A DNA stretch of 64,000 bases from Ascaphus truei (GCA_036426205.1 CM071570.1:75003977-75067976); one strand, 5' to 3'; numbered from the stretch's first letter, positions 43,820-55,599 are shown. A program made the numbers and translations. Notes: a model not told the origin generated them from the sequence alone.

Positions 43820-44269
43820 AAGGTTTACTAGTGTTCTAGCCTCATACTAGCACCCCAGTGCGCGACTTTGACTGTTTGTGAGCGGCGCCGATAATCCCTG
43901 TGGTGACGTCACGATCCAGGAAGCGCTTCACACGGAGGAGAGTGCTGGCGCCCAGCTGATGCCAAAGACTGCCCTGCTGAAGCACTGCAGGAATCAGCAT
44001 CTCCCAGCCTACCTGTGCTTAGGGGAGCAAGGAACAGCAGAGGTTGTACACCAATTTCAATAGGACCCTGCAATATCGAGGACAGCAGCATCACTCCTGC
44101 AAGGACACCTATTCTGGTCTCCGGAGGCGTTGGGTAAAATATCCAGAAACTGCTCGTTATTATTGTATTTGATGTACGCACATTACTCACCCATTTATTA
44201 TATATGTCAATAATATTTTGTAATGCACTATGAGCGTTGTGCGCTGTGTCTTTTTTGTATATATATATA

Positions 44270-45915
44270 CTGTGCAGTATTGCAGCCAGCGGGAATAAAA
44301 TGCTTCAATCCCTGCCTGGAAAATTCCTCAATGCACTCGGGCAGAAAACAGTCACAAACCTCAATACACCCGGGTATACCCGAATTCGTGGGACTAGCCG
44401 AGCTCGAATAAAGTGTGTCGCCAGTGTATGTAGAATAGCTGGACTTTACTTTGAAACTTAAATTATATTGGTTGTCTTAGTTACGATGTCAATGTCAGTG
44501 CCACTGTTTTAAGAGATGCATTATATTCCAGGTGCTTACATATTTTTAATGGTGAGCAGTTCTCTACAACCCTTATGTGCATATTTTTAATGGACTATTA
44601 AACATATATTTCACCTGTTATTTCAAATGTTTATCAGGACAACTTCTTTTTCCACAAAGCTGGATTATAAAAGTAGTGTGCTGTGACATTATATGATATT
44701 TGCTCTGTTGAAGATTGGAAGGTCAATCTATTGAAAAGTTAATGGGCATGAAATGTAGGCTTGTTTGTCAATAGATACATAGCCTATTTTGTTTCACCTT
44801 ACTGTATGTCTGTGTAAGAGTTTCAAGTTTTTCTTGCCTAAGTATGTATTTTTTTTTTACAGTGGCAGTAGATTTATTCTTGCAAGGTTGGTACTTTGCT
44901 CATTGCAATAAGTATGTTTTAAAATATTAATGGGCACTCAAATTATTGCAGAATAAAAGGCTCATTGAGAATATATTGGTTGTTTCTGATTCAAGTTAGA
45001 TTATCTCTCCAGGAAGAGGACTGGGGGTATATGGGCTGATATTTAATATAAGTTGGGCTATGCTATATAACATGTTTGAGTGCCTGAAGACGACATATTG
45101 TTCATTTACTTTATTGGTCGGTAAGGTATCTTATGGCATATTACTGATTAGTAAATATGGATCCTAGTTTTCAGGAGGCATGTTCAGTGTATGCATAATG
45201 TGCACAATATCCAAACTGCTAAAACCTTACTCTTTACCAGTTATGAGTGATAACATACACAATGTGATGTTAGCATCGCAATCCTTTCACTCAGTACCTG
45301 CTTTTAACAAGACTTAGATTACACCCTAATAATTGAAGATACATCTTCTGCCGAGGCAATACCTTTCCCCATGCCGGATACTGTGATGGGAGATACACTA
45401 CATCGCAGGTATTATATGAAACCTGAGTGACAAGAATGAATATTGTTGTGAAGGAACTCAACACAGTTGTATCTACAATTCTTTGTCAAGCATTTTGCAT
45501 TAAAGAGATCCCATGTGTTGTACTGTATAAGCAGTTTGAGCTCAATTTAAATGAAGCAAAGATCGCAAATAAGAATATCAATTAGTTCCAATTTTTATGA
45601 AGCTACTTAATTCAAGGCTTACGTCATGTCTACTCTTCTACTTCCTCATTTATCTCAAAGTTCAAATGAACTACAGATGCAACAGCCGTTATTCGAACAA
45701 ATCACGGAGCCATTTTCGTGTGCGCTGCTGTACTGCACGTGGAATTAACGTGGCCAATCGCCCCAGGCACACGTGTTTATCACGGTTGCTTTGTTTGAAT
45801 TTCATTGATTGTGTGGAATTAAATGCAATGAATGAATTGTAATGTGTACAATACTGTGCTACTGTGCATATTTCAGGTGTTTAAAAGCCAGAACACTTAA
45901 ATGCCATTTTCTGCA
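44270..45915. other. no gene seen
   Basis: AT-rich single-copy-looking DNA. A motif with GGGTATACCCGAATTCGTGG at 44370 may belong to the preceding element's tail. No convincing ORF. Confidence 0.4.
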
Positions 45916-45919
45916 CTTG

Positions 45920-46206
45920 CGTCTTAAGGCGGTACGTTTGGACGAAATCACACGCCATCACATCGGTATTCCGAGGTATACACTGCGTGAAATGTTTCAA
46001 TAACGGCAGCAGCATCTGTATGTAGAAAGTTTGCAGTATAACAATTGTAGACTCCTTTCCCCCTGAGTCAGGGCAGCTACAGTACGTGTGCTGCTATACC
46101 GGTGTGCAAACAAGAGGCCTGATTCTCCACCACTGGGGAGCTGGGGTGTATGTATATCTACTAAAAAGCGCCTCCGCGTGAGAAGGATCCTCACATAGTA
46201 GGATAG
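45920..46206 (+). repeat. flank part of the segmental duplicate (pair 40005)
   Basis: Matches 40005-40287 and leads directly into the LTR at 46207. Confidence 0.8.
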
Positions 46207-47185
46207 TGTAAGGAATCCGCACCTCAGTTTGCTGTTTGCCTTGTCTTGCAGACCTGTGCAGTCGTGGAACACTTCCCCTGATATTTACTGCAGCCTGGAT
46301 TCACTCACTAAAGCAATACTGCCACACGCCCCTTCTGCTATTGGTTCCCTGACCTTTAAGTACTGCTTTCCCACAATGCTCCCTGCCGATCATCGTCCTT
46401 TCTGGATGTCACTAATGTTCTGCCACAAGCCCTGGCTTGTTATCCTGGTTTCCTGAGACCGCTGCTATTGTCATGCAGCGGTCTGTTCCTGTCTCCTATG
46501 CTGAAGCTGAGTACTCTCCTTGTTGACTTCAGCTCCTGGTTTCCTGACCCGGCTGCTATTGTCATGCAGCGGTCTGTTCCTGTCTCCTGTGCTGAAGCTT
46601 AGTACTCTCCTTGTTGACTTCAGTTCCTTGTTTCCTGAGACCGGCTGCTATTGTCACGCACGGTCTGTTCCGTGTCTCCTGTCTGAAGCGGAGGTTTCCC
46701 CAGTGTTTTCTCAGCTTTCCTTGTTCCTGGGGCCTGCTGCTCATTCTCTATTGCAGAGGCCGTGTCCTGGTTCCTGCGCTGTAGCGGAGGATTCCCCAGC
46801 CCGCTCAGGACTCTTGCGCTGAAGCACTTGTTTACCAGTGCAGCTAGGCGGTGTGCTACTCTGGTCTGCCTATCCTTTCCTGAGACCAGTACCATGGGCT
46901 ATGGTCGCAGCACGCGCAGAGGCCACTCCCACGCTCCTAAGCTGAAGCGGGACACTCCTGACTACCTGTTGCCGAACTCCTGCTTGAACAATGTTAACCC
47001 TGATGTCTCCAATCCTGACTCTGGCTTGTCCACTGGCGATGCTGTCTTCTCCAGCCCTGATCCTGCTACGTACGACTACGAATTGCACAATCCGGATCCG
47101 CCTGTGCGGTCTAAGGTCGGTGCTTTTACAACCCCACCTCAGCCACGCGGTCCGACCCAGGTTTGTGGCGAGCACAATCGTGACA
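46207..47185 (+). mobile_element. solo LTR (979 bp) with GATAG target duplication
   Basis: Starts TGTAAGGAATCCGC, ends AATCGTGACA, and is flanked by GATAG (46202-46206 and 47186-47190). Contains ~95-bp internal repeats (CTATTGTCATGCAGCGGTCT at 46467 and 46555, decayed at 46648) and a Pro/Asp-rich open frame (46891-47190: LPNSCLNNVNPDVSNPDSGL). The family has relatives at 29700, 40288 (truncated) and 62406 (opposite strand). Confidence 0.85.
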
Positions 47186-47318
47186 GATAGCCCCTTCCAA
47201 GACAATATGCCCAGTAATACACACAGTAGAATATTGGTGGGATAGGGAAAAAGGGAACGGGAAGAGGGAAATGACCTCTCTTCAGCTTAATTTAACAAAC
47301 TAATAGATTATAACAAAG

Positions 47319-48560
47319 GTGCAAAGGGGGAATGGGGTAATAGTGAAATGTAAGAAAAAGGAAACACCCTTTAACAATCAATGGCCCAAAATAAATGTCA
47401 TTCTGAGTAGACATTGGCCTATCCTTATTGAGGACCCTGACCTAGGGGAAGTGTTAAGATCTACCCCCATTCTAGTGAGCAGACGGGCACTGAACCTGAA
47501 AGATAAGCTTGTCCATAGCCATTTGCGACCTAAAGTATTAAATACATAGCTGGCTAATAGGTCAACAGGTAATTTTAAATGCAGAGGCTGCAAAGCCTGC
47601 CCCTTCATTTTACCAACCAACACTTTCAACAACTGGAATGATACTAAATCGTTTACAGTAAGGCAATTTATCAGTTGCAGAACAAGAGGCTTGATATACC
47701 AAGTGATATGCCAATGCAATAAAAAATACGTTGGCAAAACCATAAGAGAGTTCCGCCAACATATTTTGGAGCACTTAGGAGCTATCCGAAATCATCAGGA
47801 TACCCCCTTGGCTAACCACATTCACCTAATGCACCAAGGAGATATCTCCAATCTCCGCTTTATGGGAATTGAAAGTGTTCCTCCCAATCCTAGAGAGGGA
47901 GACTGGAACCGCCTCATATTACAAAAAGAATCAAAATGGATTTACATTTTGGGCACTTTAACACCAGGTGGCATAAATGAGGGTTTCCTGTTCTCCCCCT
48001 TTATCTAGAGACTGATTTACTCCTCAGTTTATTCATTCCATCTCTGCATGCATTTGGTTACTATCCCCTTGCTTATGCATACCTTCATTACTTAGGTGTA
48101 TCCTCAATACTATTTTATTTTACTATCCAGGTTGTCCCAAGTCTGCATTTACAAGTGACATACCTGCAATCTTGGCAAATTCTGTATAACTTTTGCCCAA
48201 TCTATCTGTAACATGACCTTAGCAAACTATATATAGTCTGTTCATTTTGTGTGACACAGCACTATCATGTGCCTTTAAAAGATTGCAGTAGTCTATCTTT
48301 TCCCCGCGGAATCCGATTGGTCCACTAATAACTGATCACATATAAAACTCCCCCTTGTACTATCCCACGTCACCACCTTTGAAAAAGCCTCCGCGAAACG
48401 TGCATCAGGTGGGAGGCGGGACTACCAAGGCTGATGTCATGACGTCACAACGCATCTCTGCTGGGTGGTGAGTGGGAAGCGCCGCTGAGCGCTGGTCTGA
48501 GTCGTGGTGGTATCATCTTGTTTAGCTCTCATACTACAGTGTATTTACACTGACAACCGC
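47319..48560 (+). mobile_element. 5'-truncated PLE with one in-frame stop
   Basis: The coding part 47360-48008 reads PFNNQWPKINVILSRHWPIL, SRRALNLKDKLVHSHLRPKV, an amber stop at 47547-47549, then in the same frame STGNFKCRGCKACPFIL, GLIYQVICQCNKKYVGKTIR (GIY-YIG), HILEHLGAIRNHQDTPLANH and LGTLTPGGINEGF, stop at 48008. The RT is absent. The noncoding part contains a degenerate hammerhead-like motif at 48373-48413. Confidence 0.8.
48373..48413 (+). ncRNA. degenerate hammerhead-like motif
   Basis: CCACC, TTTGAAAAA, GC-CTCC-GC, GAAA, CGTGCATC, AGGTGG. The outer stem (CCACCT/AGGTGG) pairs over 6 bp, but the first box reads TTGAAAA where CTGANGA is expected, so catalysis is unlikely. Confidence 0.4.
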
Positions 48561-49080
48561 CTGCAGCTGAATCGCTGTATGTAGCTACACGGGCATATTG
48601 TATATGTTTTCTTGCTGACATAATACCATGACGATGGTGTTCCATTTGTAGCGGTTGTCTTACAAGTTACATACTGTAACAAGAGCAGTGCTTTGCAATA
48701 CGGCTGTGGCTATATGCAGCGGCTTCTGATTGATTTTTAAATAGCAGGATATTGTTAACAAAGTATCAGCTCCTTATGCGACTCCCACCCCACCCAAGGT
48801 TATAATGACTCCCCAGGAACAACATCATGAATGAGTTACAATGCAACTCCCCAGTCTAGTATAAGAGGCTATAACTTGATATGGGCATAGACTCGTGCCT
48901 CAGAGCCACACCAAACACACTTTGTGGGCCACTATATACTGCACTACTGTATACTGTATTCAATAAGATATTTATATCTATCTAAATCACTGAGTGCTAA
49001 GAGTATATATTTTGCCAATGGAATTTTTGACATTGTGCAATTGATCAATCTAGCAGTTTTTTGTTGTTTGCAATGTATGT
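48561..49080. other. no gene seen
   Basis: Noncoding, AT-rich. Confidence 0.4.
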
Positions 49081-49084
49081 AGTA

Positions 49085-49690
49085 TCCATGGGCATCCGCA
49101 GAAATTTTTTCAGGGGGGGGGGGCATAATTTATAACCGCAGCGCAATGGCGGTCCCGGCTGCGGCACAGATTGGTCCCGACTTGGGAGTGAGACGGCTTT
49201 CATTGGTAGGTAGTGTTACCAATGAGAGCCGCATCACTCCCGAGTGCTACCAATGACAGTGCGCTGCGCTTCCTCCTGCGTAGCAGCATAGGCTAGCCTA
49301 CCACTAGCTGCCTGCCGCGGCACCAGGGGCACCCACCCACCTCCGTCCCGGTCCACCCACCTCCGTCCCGGTCCACCCAGAGTCTGTTTTTGGCGTTTAT
49401 AGCGCCGTTAACGTATTGTACGGCGCAATAAATGCCAAAAATAGCCCAGGACTGCGAGTGATCCAGGCAGAGCCGCCAACAGAAATCATGGGGCCCAGGA
49501 CAAATGAAAGGAGCAGGCCCCCCCCCGAACCCATAGCCCCCCCCCCCCGAACCCATAGCGCACCTACCACGGAAAAATATCTTTTAGAGCACATCTTTTA
49601 CTTAACTGTTTTCTTATTGTGATACAGAATAAAACATTACAATGCAACCTGTTTATTTTTATATTTTCAACAAAAGACATGTGTCTGCCT
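49085..49690. repeat. dispersed GC-rich repeat with G and C runs
   Basis: Starts GGGCATCCGCAGAAATTTTT followed by a G run (49113). An inner inverted pair is GGGAGTGAGACGGCT with AGCCGCATCACTCCC (49185-49247). C runs lie at 49520-49550. No ORF with domain character. Confidence 0.45.
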
Positions 49691-49696
49691 GCCTGG

Positions 49697-49850
49697 GTGG
49701 GTGAGTGGGTGAATGACAGTAGAATGACAGTGGGTGAGTGGGTGAATGACAGTGAGTGGGTGAATGACAGTGGGTGAATGACAGTGGGTGGGTGAATGAC
49801 AGTGGGTGGGTGAATGACAGTGGGTGGGTGGGTGAATGACAGTGGGTGGG
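49697..49850. repeat. minisatellite of GGGTGAATGACAGT units
   Basis: About ten copies of a 14-18 bp unit, ending in a G run (49845-49860). Confidence 0.85.
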
Positions 49851-49904
49851 GGGGGGGGGGGCGAGAGCCCCGGGGACAGAGAGACAGGGGGGCGCAGCTC
49901 CCCT

Positions 49905-50215
49905 GCCTTAGGCTACGTCACCAATCCTCCTTACTGAACTGCGCCTGGCGGCGCATTCAGAAACTACAGCCGCGATCGGCGGTCTGTAGGGGAGCGCGGG
50001 GGGCAGGGCCATATCAGCCCTGCCATTGGCTGACCACGTGACCGCGTCGCTGCACAGGAAGACAACATTCTCGTCTTCCCTGCTAGCGTACGCATCACAG
50101 CGCTCTGCGTGCCCACATGCACACAGCCACGGGGGCCTGCCCCATAGAGGGCTGTGCTGTTGGGCGCACACGTTGTAGCGCGCGTCGCCGTGACCACCGG
50201 GGACTCAGACTTAAG
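49905..50215. repeat. GC-rich Harbinger-like fragment, family of 60506-61134
   Basis: Begins CTTAGGCTACGTCACC, similar to the inverted end of the 60506-61134 insertion (CTTAGGCTAAGGCC). Shares CGATCGGCGGTCTGTAGGGG with its complement-strand core (CGCATATCGCGGTCTGT). No coding. Confidence 0.45.
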
Positions 50216-51566
50216 TAATACAAGGATACATTGTAGCTGCTGAGTTACACTGACTGAAGGATTGATTGAAACTGAAAGGCGGCCATTTAGTTAGGCACAC
50301 AATGAGGATTTTGACAGATTTATAAAAGGAGCACCAAGCGATTGGCAGTTTAGGTAAGAATGTAGAATAATACATTGTCACACGCTTTACATATACAAAT
50401 CTCAGAGATTAACTATTTATTGGATGGTACAACATTAATAGGTAAAGGGATTCCCGCCCTATGGATGGACGCCATTGGGGAGATTGCGTCGGAGTGCAGG
50501 ACACAATCTGCTCTGCGGGGAAATGAAGGCGGCCTCCTCTTCCGTTTCAGGGTTAAGGGTCGCCACGGTCACATGATCACTGAGGCGTGATCGCCGTTTG
50601 CCATACGGGTCGTGGCACCCCTCCGACGCCCAAATGATTAAGGTCCATATCTATTAAACGGTGCTACTACATGAGACACCTTCTTGTGCTGCGACAACTT
50701 GCGACCAGGCCTAAGGTGCTCATGGCATAGCATCGCTTAGTAAATACAGCCTTAAATGCTTTTTATAGTATTTCTAAGAAAAAAAAGCATTTCCTGCATT
50801 TTTCTAGGAGGTCAGCGGCTTGCCCCAGCGATAGACATATCATACGGACGGATATACAGTATTATTCATCACGGGAACAGCTACAGATAAAGCAACAGGA
50901 TGTGAGCAGCATTACACGGGGCAATAACACAGAAATATATAGACTGACGGCAGAGAAGAGTCAGTTGGCCTCCCAGTCCGACATGTCCCTATCTGCTGTA
51001 AACCTGAGACCCGATTCTGTAAATGGCTTTGTTCTTAAGATACCGTTACAGTATGTCTATCCCAAGCCTTTGTTTAATTCCCTCAATATACTGGCCTCTG
51101 CCACCTCTGCCCGGAGACTGTTGCATGAATCCACTTCCCTTCCGGTGAAGAGGTACTTCCTCAAACTGCACCTCAGTCTGCCACCAGCCAGCGCCAGAGC
51201 GTGACTTCTTATTCTAACACTTCTCTGTCTGATATATACTTCCCCCTTCTGCCCCTGTGTATAAAGGGGAGAGCTGTAATTCTCCCCCCAGCCGGGCATA
51301 TTAACGGTCCTTCGGTCTGTGTGAAAACTCCAACATTCCTCAGTTACAGGGCGGGCGGGGGTGGGGGGCGGGGGGGGGGGAGCGGGGGGGGGGGGCGGGG
51401 GGGGGGGGTCTGGGGCTTGAAAACGTCGCTAACACATTGTACATTTTAGCTGTCTGGGGAGAAGGATTCTTAAACAAAATATCAATATTAATGAGAAATC
51501 CTCTTCTCACACCTCCCTCTCTGCTCCATCCTGCTGCTGGGGATATCTCTCCTAGTGTTAGGACCT
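50216..51566. other. no supported gene; G-run tract
   Basis: 50902-51204 has a 100-codon open frame without recognisable character. 51350-51410 is almost pure G, broken by single C or A, able to form G-quadruplexes. Confidence 0.4.
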
Positions 51567-51574
51567 GCTACGGT

Positions 51575-52588
51575 CAGGGTTGCCACCTTCGACTGACGGC
51601 CAACCCGGAGATTTTTTTTTGTTTTAAATGAATGACACTGTTGCCATGACAACGGCACGCCACGCGGCGTCAAGTTGCCATGACAACGTGGCACCGCATC
51701 ACGTCATGACATGTGGCATCTCATTGTCATGGCAACGGGAATCGCGTAATGCTGTTACGTCACGTGACGTTCCCGTTGGCATGGCAAGGCAGCGCCATTT
51801 TACGCCGCGCAGCCTTATTGACAGTAGTTGTAGGGGGAGATGCCGAAGACATTGCAGGTACGGTTGCTGCGTTAATGGTATATGGAATTGTATATTAGCT
51901 TATGTCATTTCTATTATTTATAACCAACGCTGATGACAATCTCACAAAACTTCAAGTTTGTGGAAAGCATCTTGAATCACTAGTGGCGGTAGCAGCAGCA
52001 GCAGCAATACATTGCCACAAGTTGCATACACACACACACACAAACAAAATATATGTGTGTGTATGTGAGTGTGTGTGTACACACACACACACACACACAA
52101 TATATAAATATATATAAATATATATTTATATACATCCCAGTGCACCTTAGTAATAAATAAACAGACTTGAAGCAGGGGAACAGGCACTTGAAGCAGCAGC
52201 CCAAGCAGCAGCAGGAGGAGGAGGAGCCAGAGAGGACGGGGTGACAGTGTGATTCAGTGAGCACTGAGCAGCGTGGCATCGCAATGCAGGGCAGGAACCG
52301 GTGAGTGACCTATAGCTGGCTGCAGTGGAGACAAAAAGTCAAGGAGGACTTGACTTCCGAATTGGGGGTACTTGGGAGCGCTCGCTCGTGTGTGTGCGCA
52401 CGCAGCACCCTCCACCACAGCCATCCAATCCTCGCCGCCCGGCTCCCGTCATTGACGTCAGCGCACCACTGCTCACTGCCGGCAAGACCACCCGCCCACA
52501 CGGAGATTTCAGGGACAAACCCGTAGCCCGGAGAAAGGGATGCCAAACCCGAAGTCTCCGGGTGAAACCCGGAGAGGTGGCAACCCCG
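51575..52588. mobile_element. non-autonomous hAT element with perfect 8-bp target duplication
   Basis: Terminal repeats CAGGGTTGCCACC and GGTGGCAACCCCG (12 of 13 match). Both flanks are GCTACGGT (51567-51574 and 52589-52596), as expected of hAT transposition. The 1014-bp interior has no transposase, but holds GTTGCCATGACAAC palindromes, microsatellites (AGCAGC, CA, TA) and an ORF-poor middle. Confidence 0.9.
51990..52130. repeat. (AGC)n, (CA)n and (TA)n microsatellites inside the hAT element
   Basis: GCAGCAGCAGCAGC at 51993, CACACACACA at 52027 and 52079, and TATATAAATATA at 52100. Confidence 0.85.
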
Positions 52589-52599
52589 GCTACGGTCGT

Positions 52600-53095
52600 G
52601 CCTTGTAAGTGGCAGCAGGTTTAAGACGCTTTGGCCAAAGGGTTAAACTAAATGACCCTTTTACAAGAGAATATATAGGTATTGCACGGTGTACTTTTGT
52701 CACATTGGAAGCAGCTTTGGGTATCTTTGTTTGTTTCTTGTTGTATACATTTAGCCACGCCCACTAGCACTCCTTTTGACACATACAAATATATATATAT
52801 TATGTAGTAATGTTAGGGGTTTCTCAGAGCTTGTTGGGAATCTGTGTATTTTGATATCTCTCCTAGCCCTGGACCCAGCCATATACACGCCCGCTCTCAC
52901 CCACGCCTCCCTGCCTCCTCTTCCTCTGCTAATGGTGTTAACGCAACTGATTTTATACTGACTGACCTTAAAACTCGCCTCACAAATCAAGCATCTTAAT
53001 AGCCTGCACTCCTGGCTACTGTCCCACAGCCACTCCTACCCACCATTGTGGCCAGGCACTGCCATCTACTGCACCTACCCACCATCAAGGCCAGG
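52600..53095. other. no gene seen
   Basis: Noncoding with a short (TA)n at 52790. Confidence 0.4.
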
Positions 53096-53320
53096 CCAAT
53101 ATAATTTTTAATGCACTATGAGCGTTGTGCGCTGTGTTTTTTGTGTTTTTATCTGCTAGTTTAGGGGGTTCCTGAGCCCTCCCTATACCGCAGCTGCAGA
53201 CGCTCAGATTTGTTCAATTAAGGTCACGTATTTTACCTTATATATTCATCACTTCACTTATAACATTAGCTGCGCACTTTTTTCCTCACTTATTCAAAAT
53301 ACTAATATACCTCTATTAGG
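53095..53320 (+). repeat. PLE tail fragment
   Basis: AATGCACTATGAGCGTTGTG at 53111 matches the tail at 44223. It is followed by CCTGAGCCCTCCC and GCAGCTGCAGACGCTC, shared with 30810-30840. Confidence 0.6.
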
Positions 53321-53341
53321 ATTAAAATTCTCATTTACCTC

Positions 53342-55020
53342 TGTAACGGGTTTCCCCCCCGCCCCCCAATCGCAGATTATACTGTGGGTGCAGAGAAACA
53401 TACGTTGTTACCATATGTGTGGTGCGTTACCTGTTGGCTCACAGGAGGGCTGAGCTTCTGCCACGGGAACCTGGGGCAATATATACTAGGGGTAACCACT
53501 TACTCAATTCAGCACCTCCACCTGCGATGGCTCCCACCATAGGGGGAGTGGTTCCTCGCAGGACACATACAAATATCAATACTCACACACAGTGATATAT
53601 ATATTAACTAATACCATTTACTGGGAACAGCATATAACACAAGACCATACAAACATATCAGAACAGGTGTCCCTCTCTCTCGAGGAGACACTTACTGCGA
53701 CGTCCCACAGGACGCTTCCCCAACACCAGGTGATCCCACCCAGTGTCCAAAGAACCCCACCCAATGTCCCACACTCTTGCAGAGAGAGGCAATGGGTGAC
53801 TGCGCAGCCACAATTACACTAAGGGCCCATTGGTGCACTTATGACTGTATAGTACCTGCCGAGCACTCCGGTGCTTGGATCAGCAACAACTTCACAAAGG
53901 ATCAGTCGTAGAATGACGTCATCTGATCCCCAACCGGACTCCTTGCACGCGGACCGCCAGGGGCGATCCCAACCTGGAAACAGTCTCTGAGGACCCCGAC
54001 TTGGATCCGAACCTCTTAGCAGGAACCGCAGTGTCCGCTGTGTCCCTATCTAATCTTCCCTACTGTGACAGGATCCCTAACATAGGGCCTGTCCCTACAG
54101 CACAGCAACCTGTAATGGCTTAGGGGGAAACTCCTAGGGGCCTATAGGGGTTAATAACCTGCCCCACTCCCCTAACTCCAGTCCCGACTGTTACTAACTA
54201 GTCCCAGCGCCTGCAGCAACAAGCTGTGACCCACTGGGTGCTGGCAGCCAACGTGCTGCGCAACACGGTGCCTGCCTGTCAGACCTCACAGCACTGACAG
54301 CCGTGACTCTGACAAGGCAGCACTACACTAAGGGCAGTGTCCCTATCTTGGGCCTACCTCAGCACTTACCCACTAACCTAGTGGGGAGTTGGGGCCTACC
54401 TGGGGTGTGGGTACCTATCTGGGTGCAGGAGCTGCACTCGCTCCCCGCACCCTTCCTTCCCTCACAGCTCCCCCGCTCCAACTCACATTCCCAGCGCGTG
54501 AAATGTATCTTATCTTTCCCTTCCAAGTCATCCTTCAGCCCTATTGGCTCCCTGGTGTCACGTGGGGCATACAGAGGCTCATGGGACTTGTAGTCCCTGC
54601 TCAGAGCCTTCCCTGGTAGGCTAGGGCTTCGCAGGCTTTTCTGGCTCTCTTCTGCGCATGCGTGAGCTTTATGGGGCTGCTTCACTGTTTCCCTGCCTAG
54701 CCTTGCCCTCGCGCGACTTCGCCCTGACTCTGGGGCTCTACCTGCGCATGTGCAACCACTGCGCATGCGCGACCACTGCGCATGCGCGAGCTAAGGGGCA
54801 ATGGCGGCGCCCTCGCCGCCCGGCTCCGGGATCGCTGGGAGTCCCGTGATGCGCGTGCGGCCTTGGCAACCGGCCGCACGCGTCCCTGGCAACCCCCGCT
54901 CCGGGACCTGACCTCCCTCACCTCTGCGATAGCCGCGCGGGGCCGCCATTGGACTCGGCGGCACCCGCGATCGGACACGAGGTGAGGGGGGTGCTGCTGT
55001 GCCTGGGGGACCTGGCTACA
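53342..55020 (-). mobile_element. solo LTR related to the PNMA-gag element
   Basis: 1679 bp with TGTAACGG and GGCTACA ends, flanked by CCTC on both sides (53338-53341 and 55021-55024). It follows the same order of landmarks as the 3206-4926 LTR: CCCACCCAGTGTCC, ACCCAATGTCCC, GGTGACTGCGCAG, TTGGTGCAC, CCGAGCACTCCGGTGCT, CCCTATTGGC, and the NRF1-type palindromes and ATGGCGGCGCC near its right end. No internal region or second LTR is next to it. Confidence 0.8.
54653..54808. promoter_or_regulatory. NRF1-type palindrome cluster and YY1-like site in the solo LTR
   Basis: TGCGCATGCGT at 54653, a variant TGCGCATGTGC at 54743, TGCGCATGCGC at 54760 and 54777, and CAATGGCGGCGCC at about 54798. The same arrangement is in the LTRs of the full element, so it is conserved within the family. 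Confidence 0.5.
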
Positions 55021-55144
55021 CCTCTATTAGGAGGGAGAAAGACCACATTGGATCTATATCCAGTAGAATGAAAAGACCTACTAACTTGGGAAGTGGGGAG
55101 GGGCAGGCTTAAAACCTTTTTGACACTTATATACATATATATAA

Positions 55145-55590
55145 TTTGTGGGGGCTGAGGGGTTCCCAAAAAGAGCTTGCTGGGGTTTTGTGTTTTGTCT
55201 CCCTCTTCTGTACCCTGCTCCCGACTCTCCACCACACGTGCCAAATGTATCTCTCTGTTTATCGAGATCCTGGCAACCCTATTGGCTGTATTCCCCCATG
55301 TGGTGTGCACCCCTGAGGCTGCTGGGACTTGTAGTTCCCTTGCGGATCTATGGGTGTAATGGGCGCCGCCATTATAATGCACATGTGCCAGGTGTACAAT
55401 GATGGCCGCCGCAACTCTAGATACTATCTGTGCATGCACGAACCTTCTATGCACATGCCCGCCCACAAACAAAATGGCGATGTTCTCGGCGGAGAACCGC
55501 CGACCCGCTCCCCAGCTCACAATCTCCCTGCAGCAACCACACAGCCATCCCCCTCACACAGCCTGGAGTTAACAGGGGGACCTGGCTACA
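55145..55590 (-). repeat. third, truncated LTR of the same family
   Basis: Shares CCAAATGTATCTCT, CCTATTGGCTGTA, GGGACTTGTAGTTCCC and the end GGGGGACCTGGCTACA (55575-55590) with the LTR ending at 55020. Contains an AAATGGCGAT motif. Left part missing. Confidence 0.7.
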
Positions 55591-55599
55591 CAATATTTG

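Larger units (their letters stand above)
40860..44260 (+). mobile_element. Penelope-like element with RT, GIY-YIG nuclease and inverted 5' arm
   Basis: The most complete PLE here. An inverted partial copy (40860-41236) is the reverse complement of the start of its coding region (41280-41674), separated by 43 bp. Coding runs 41280-43293 in three frames. A noncoding part follows with a TATA-like GGGATATATAG (43741) and a hammerhead-like motif (43779-43819), then a tail (AATGCACTATGAGCGTTGTG, about 44223) shared with 53108. Confidence 0.85.

Noticed and set aside
50902..51204. 100-codon plus-strand ORF
   Set aside because: No recognised motifs, no splice or repeat context; cannot be supported.
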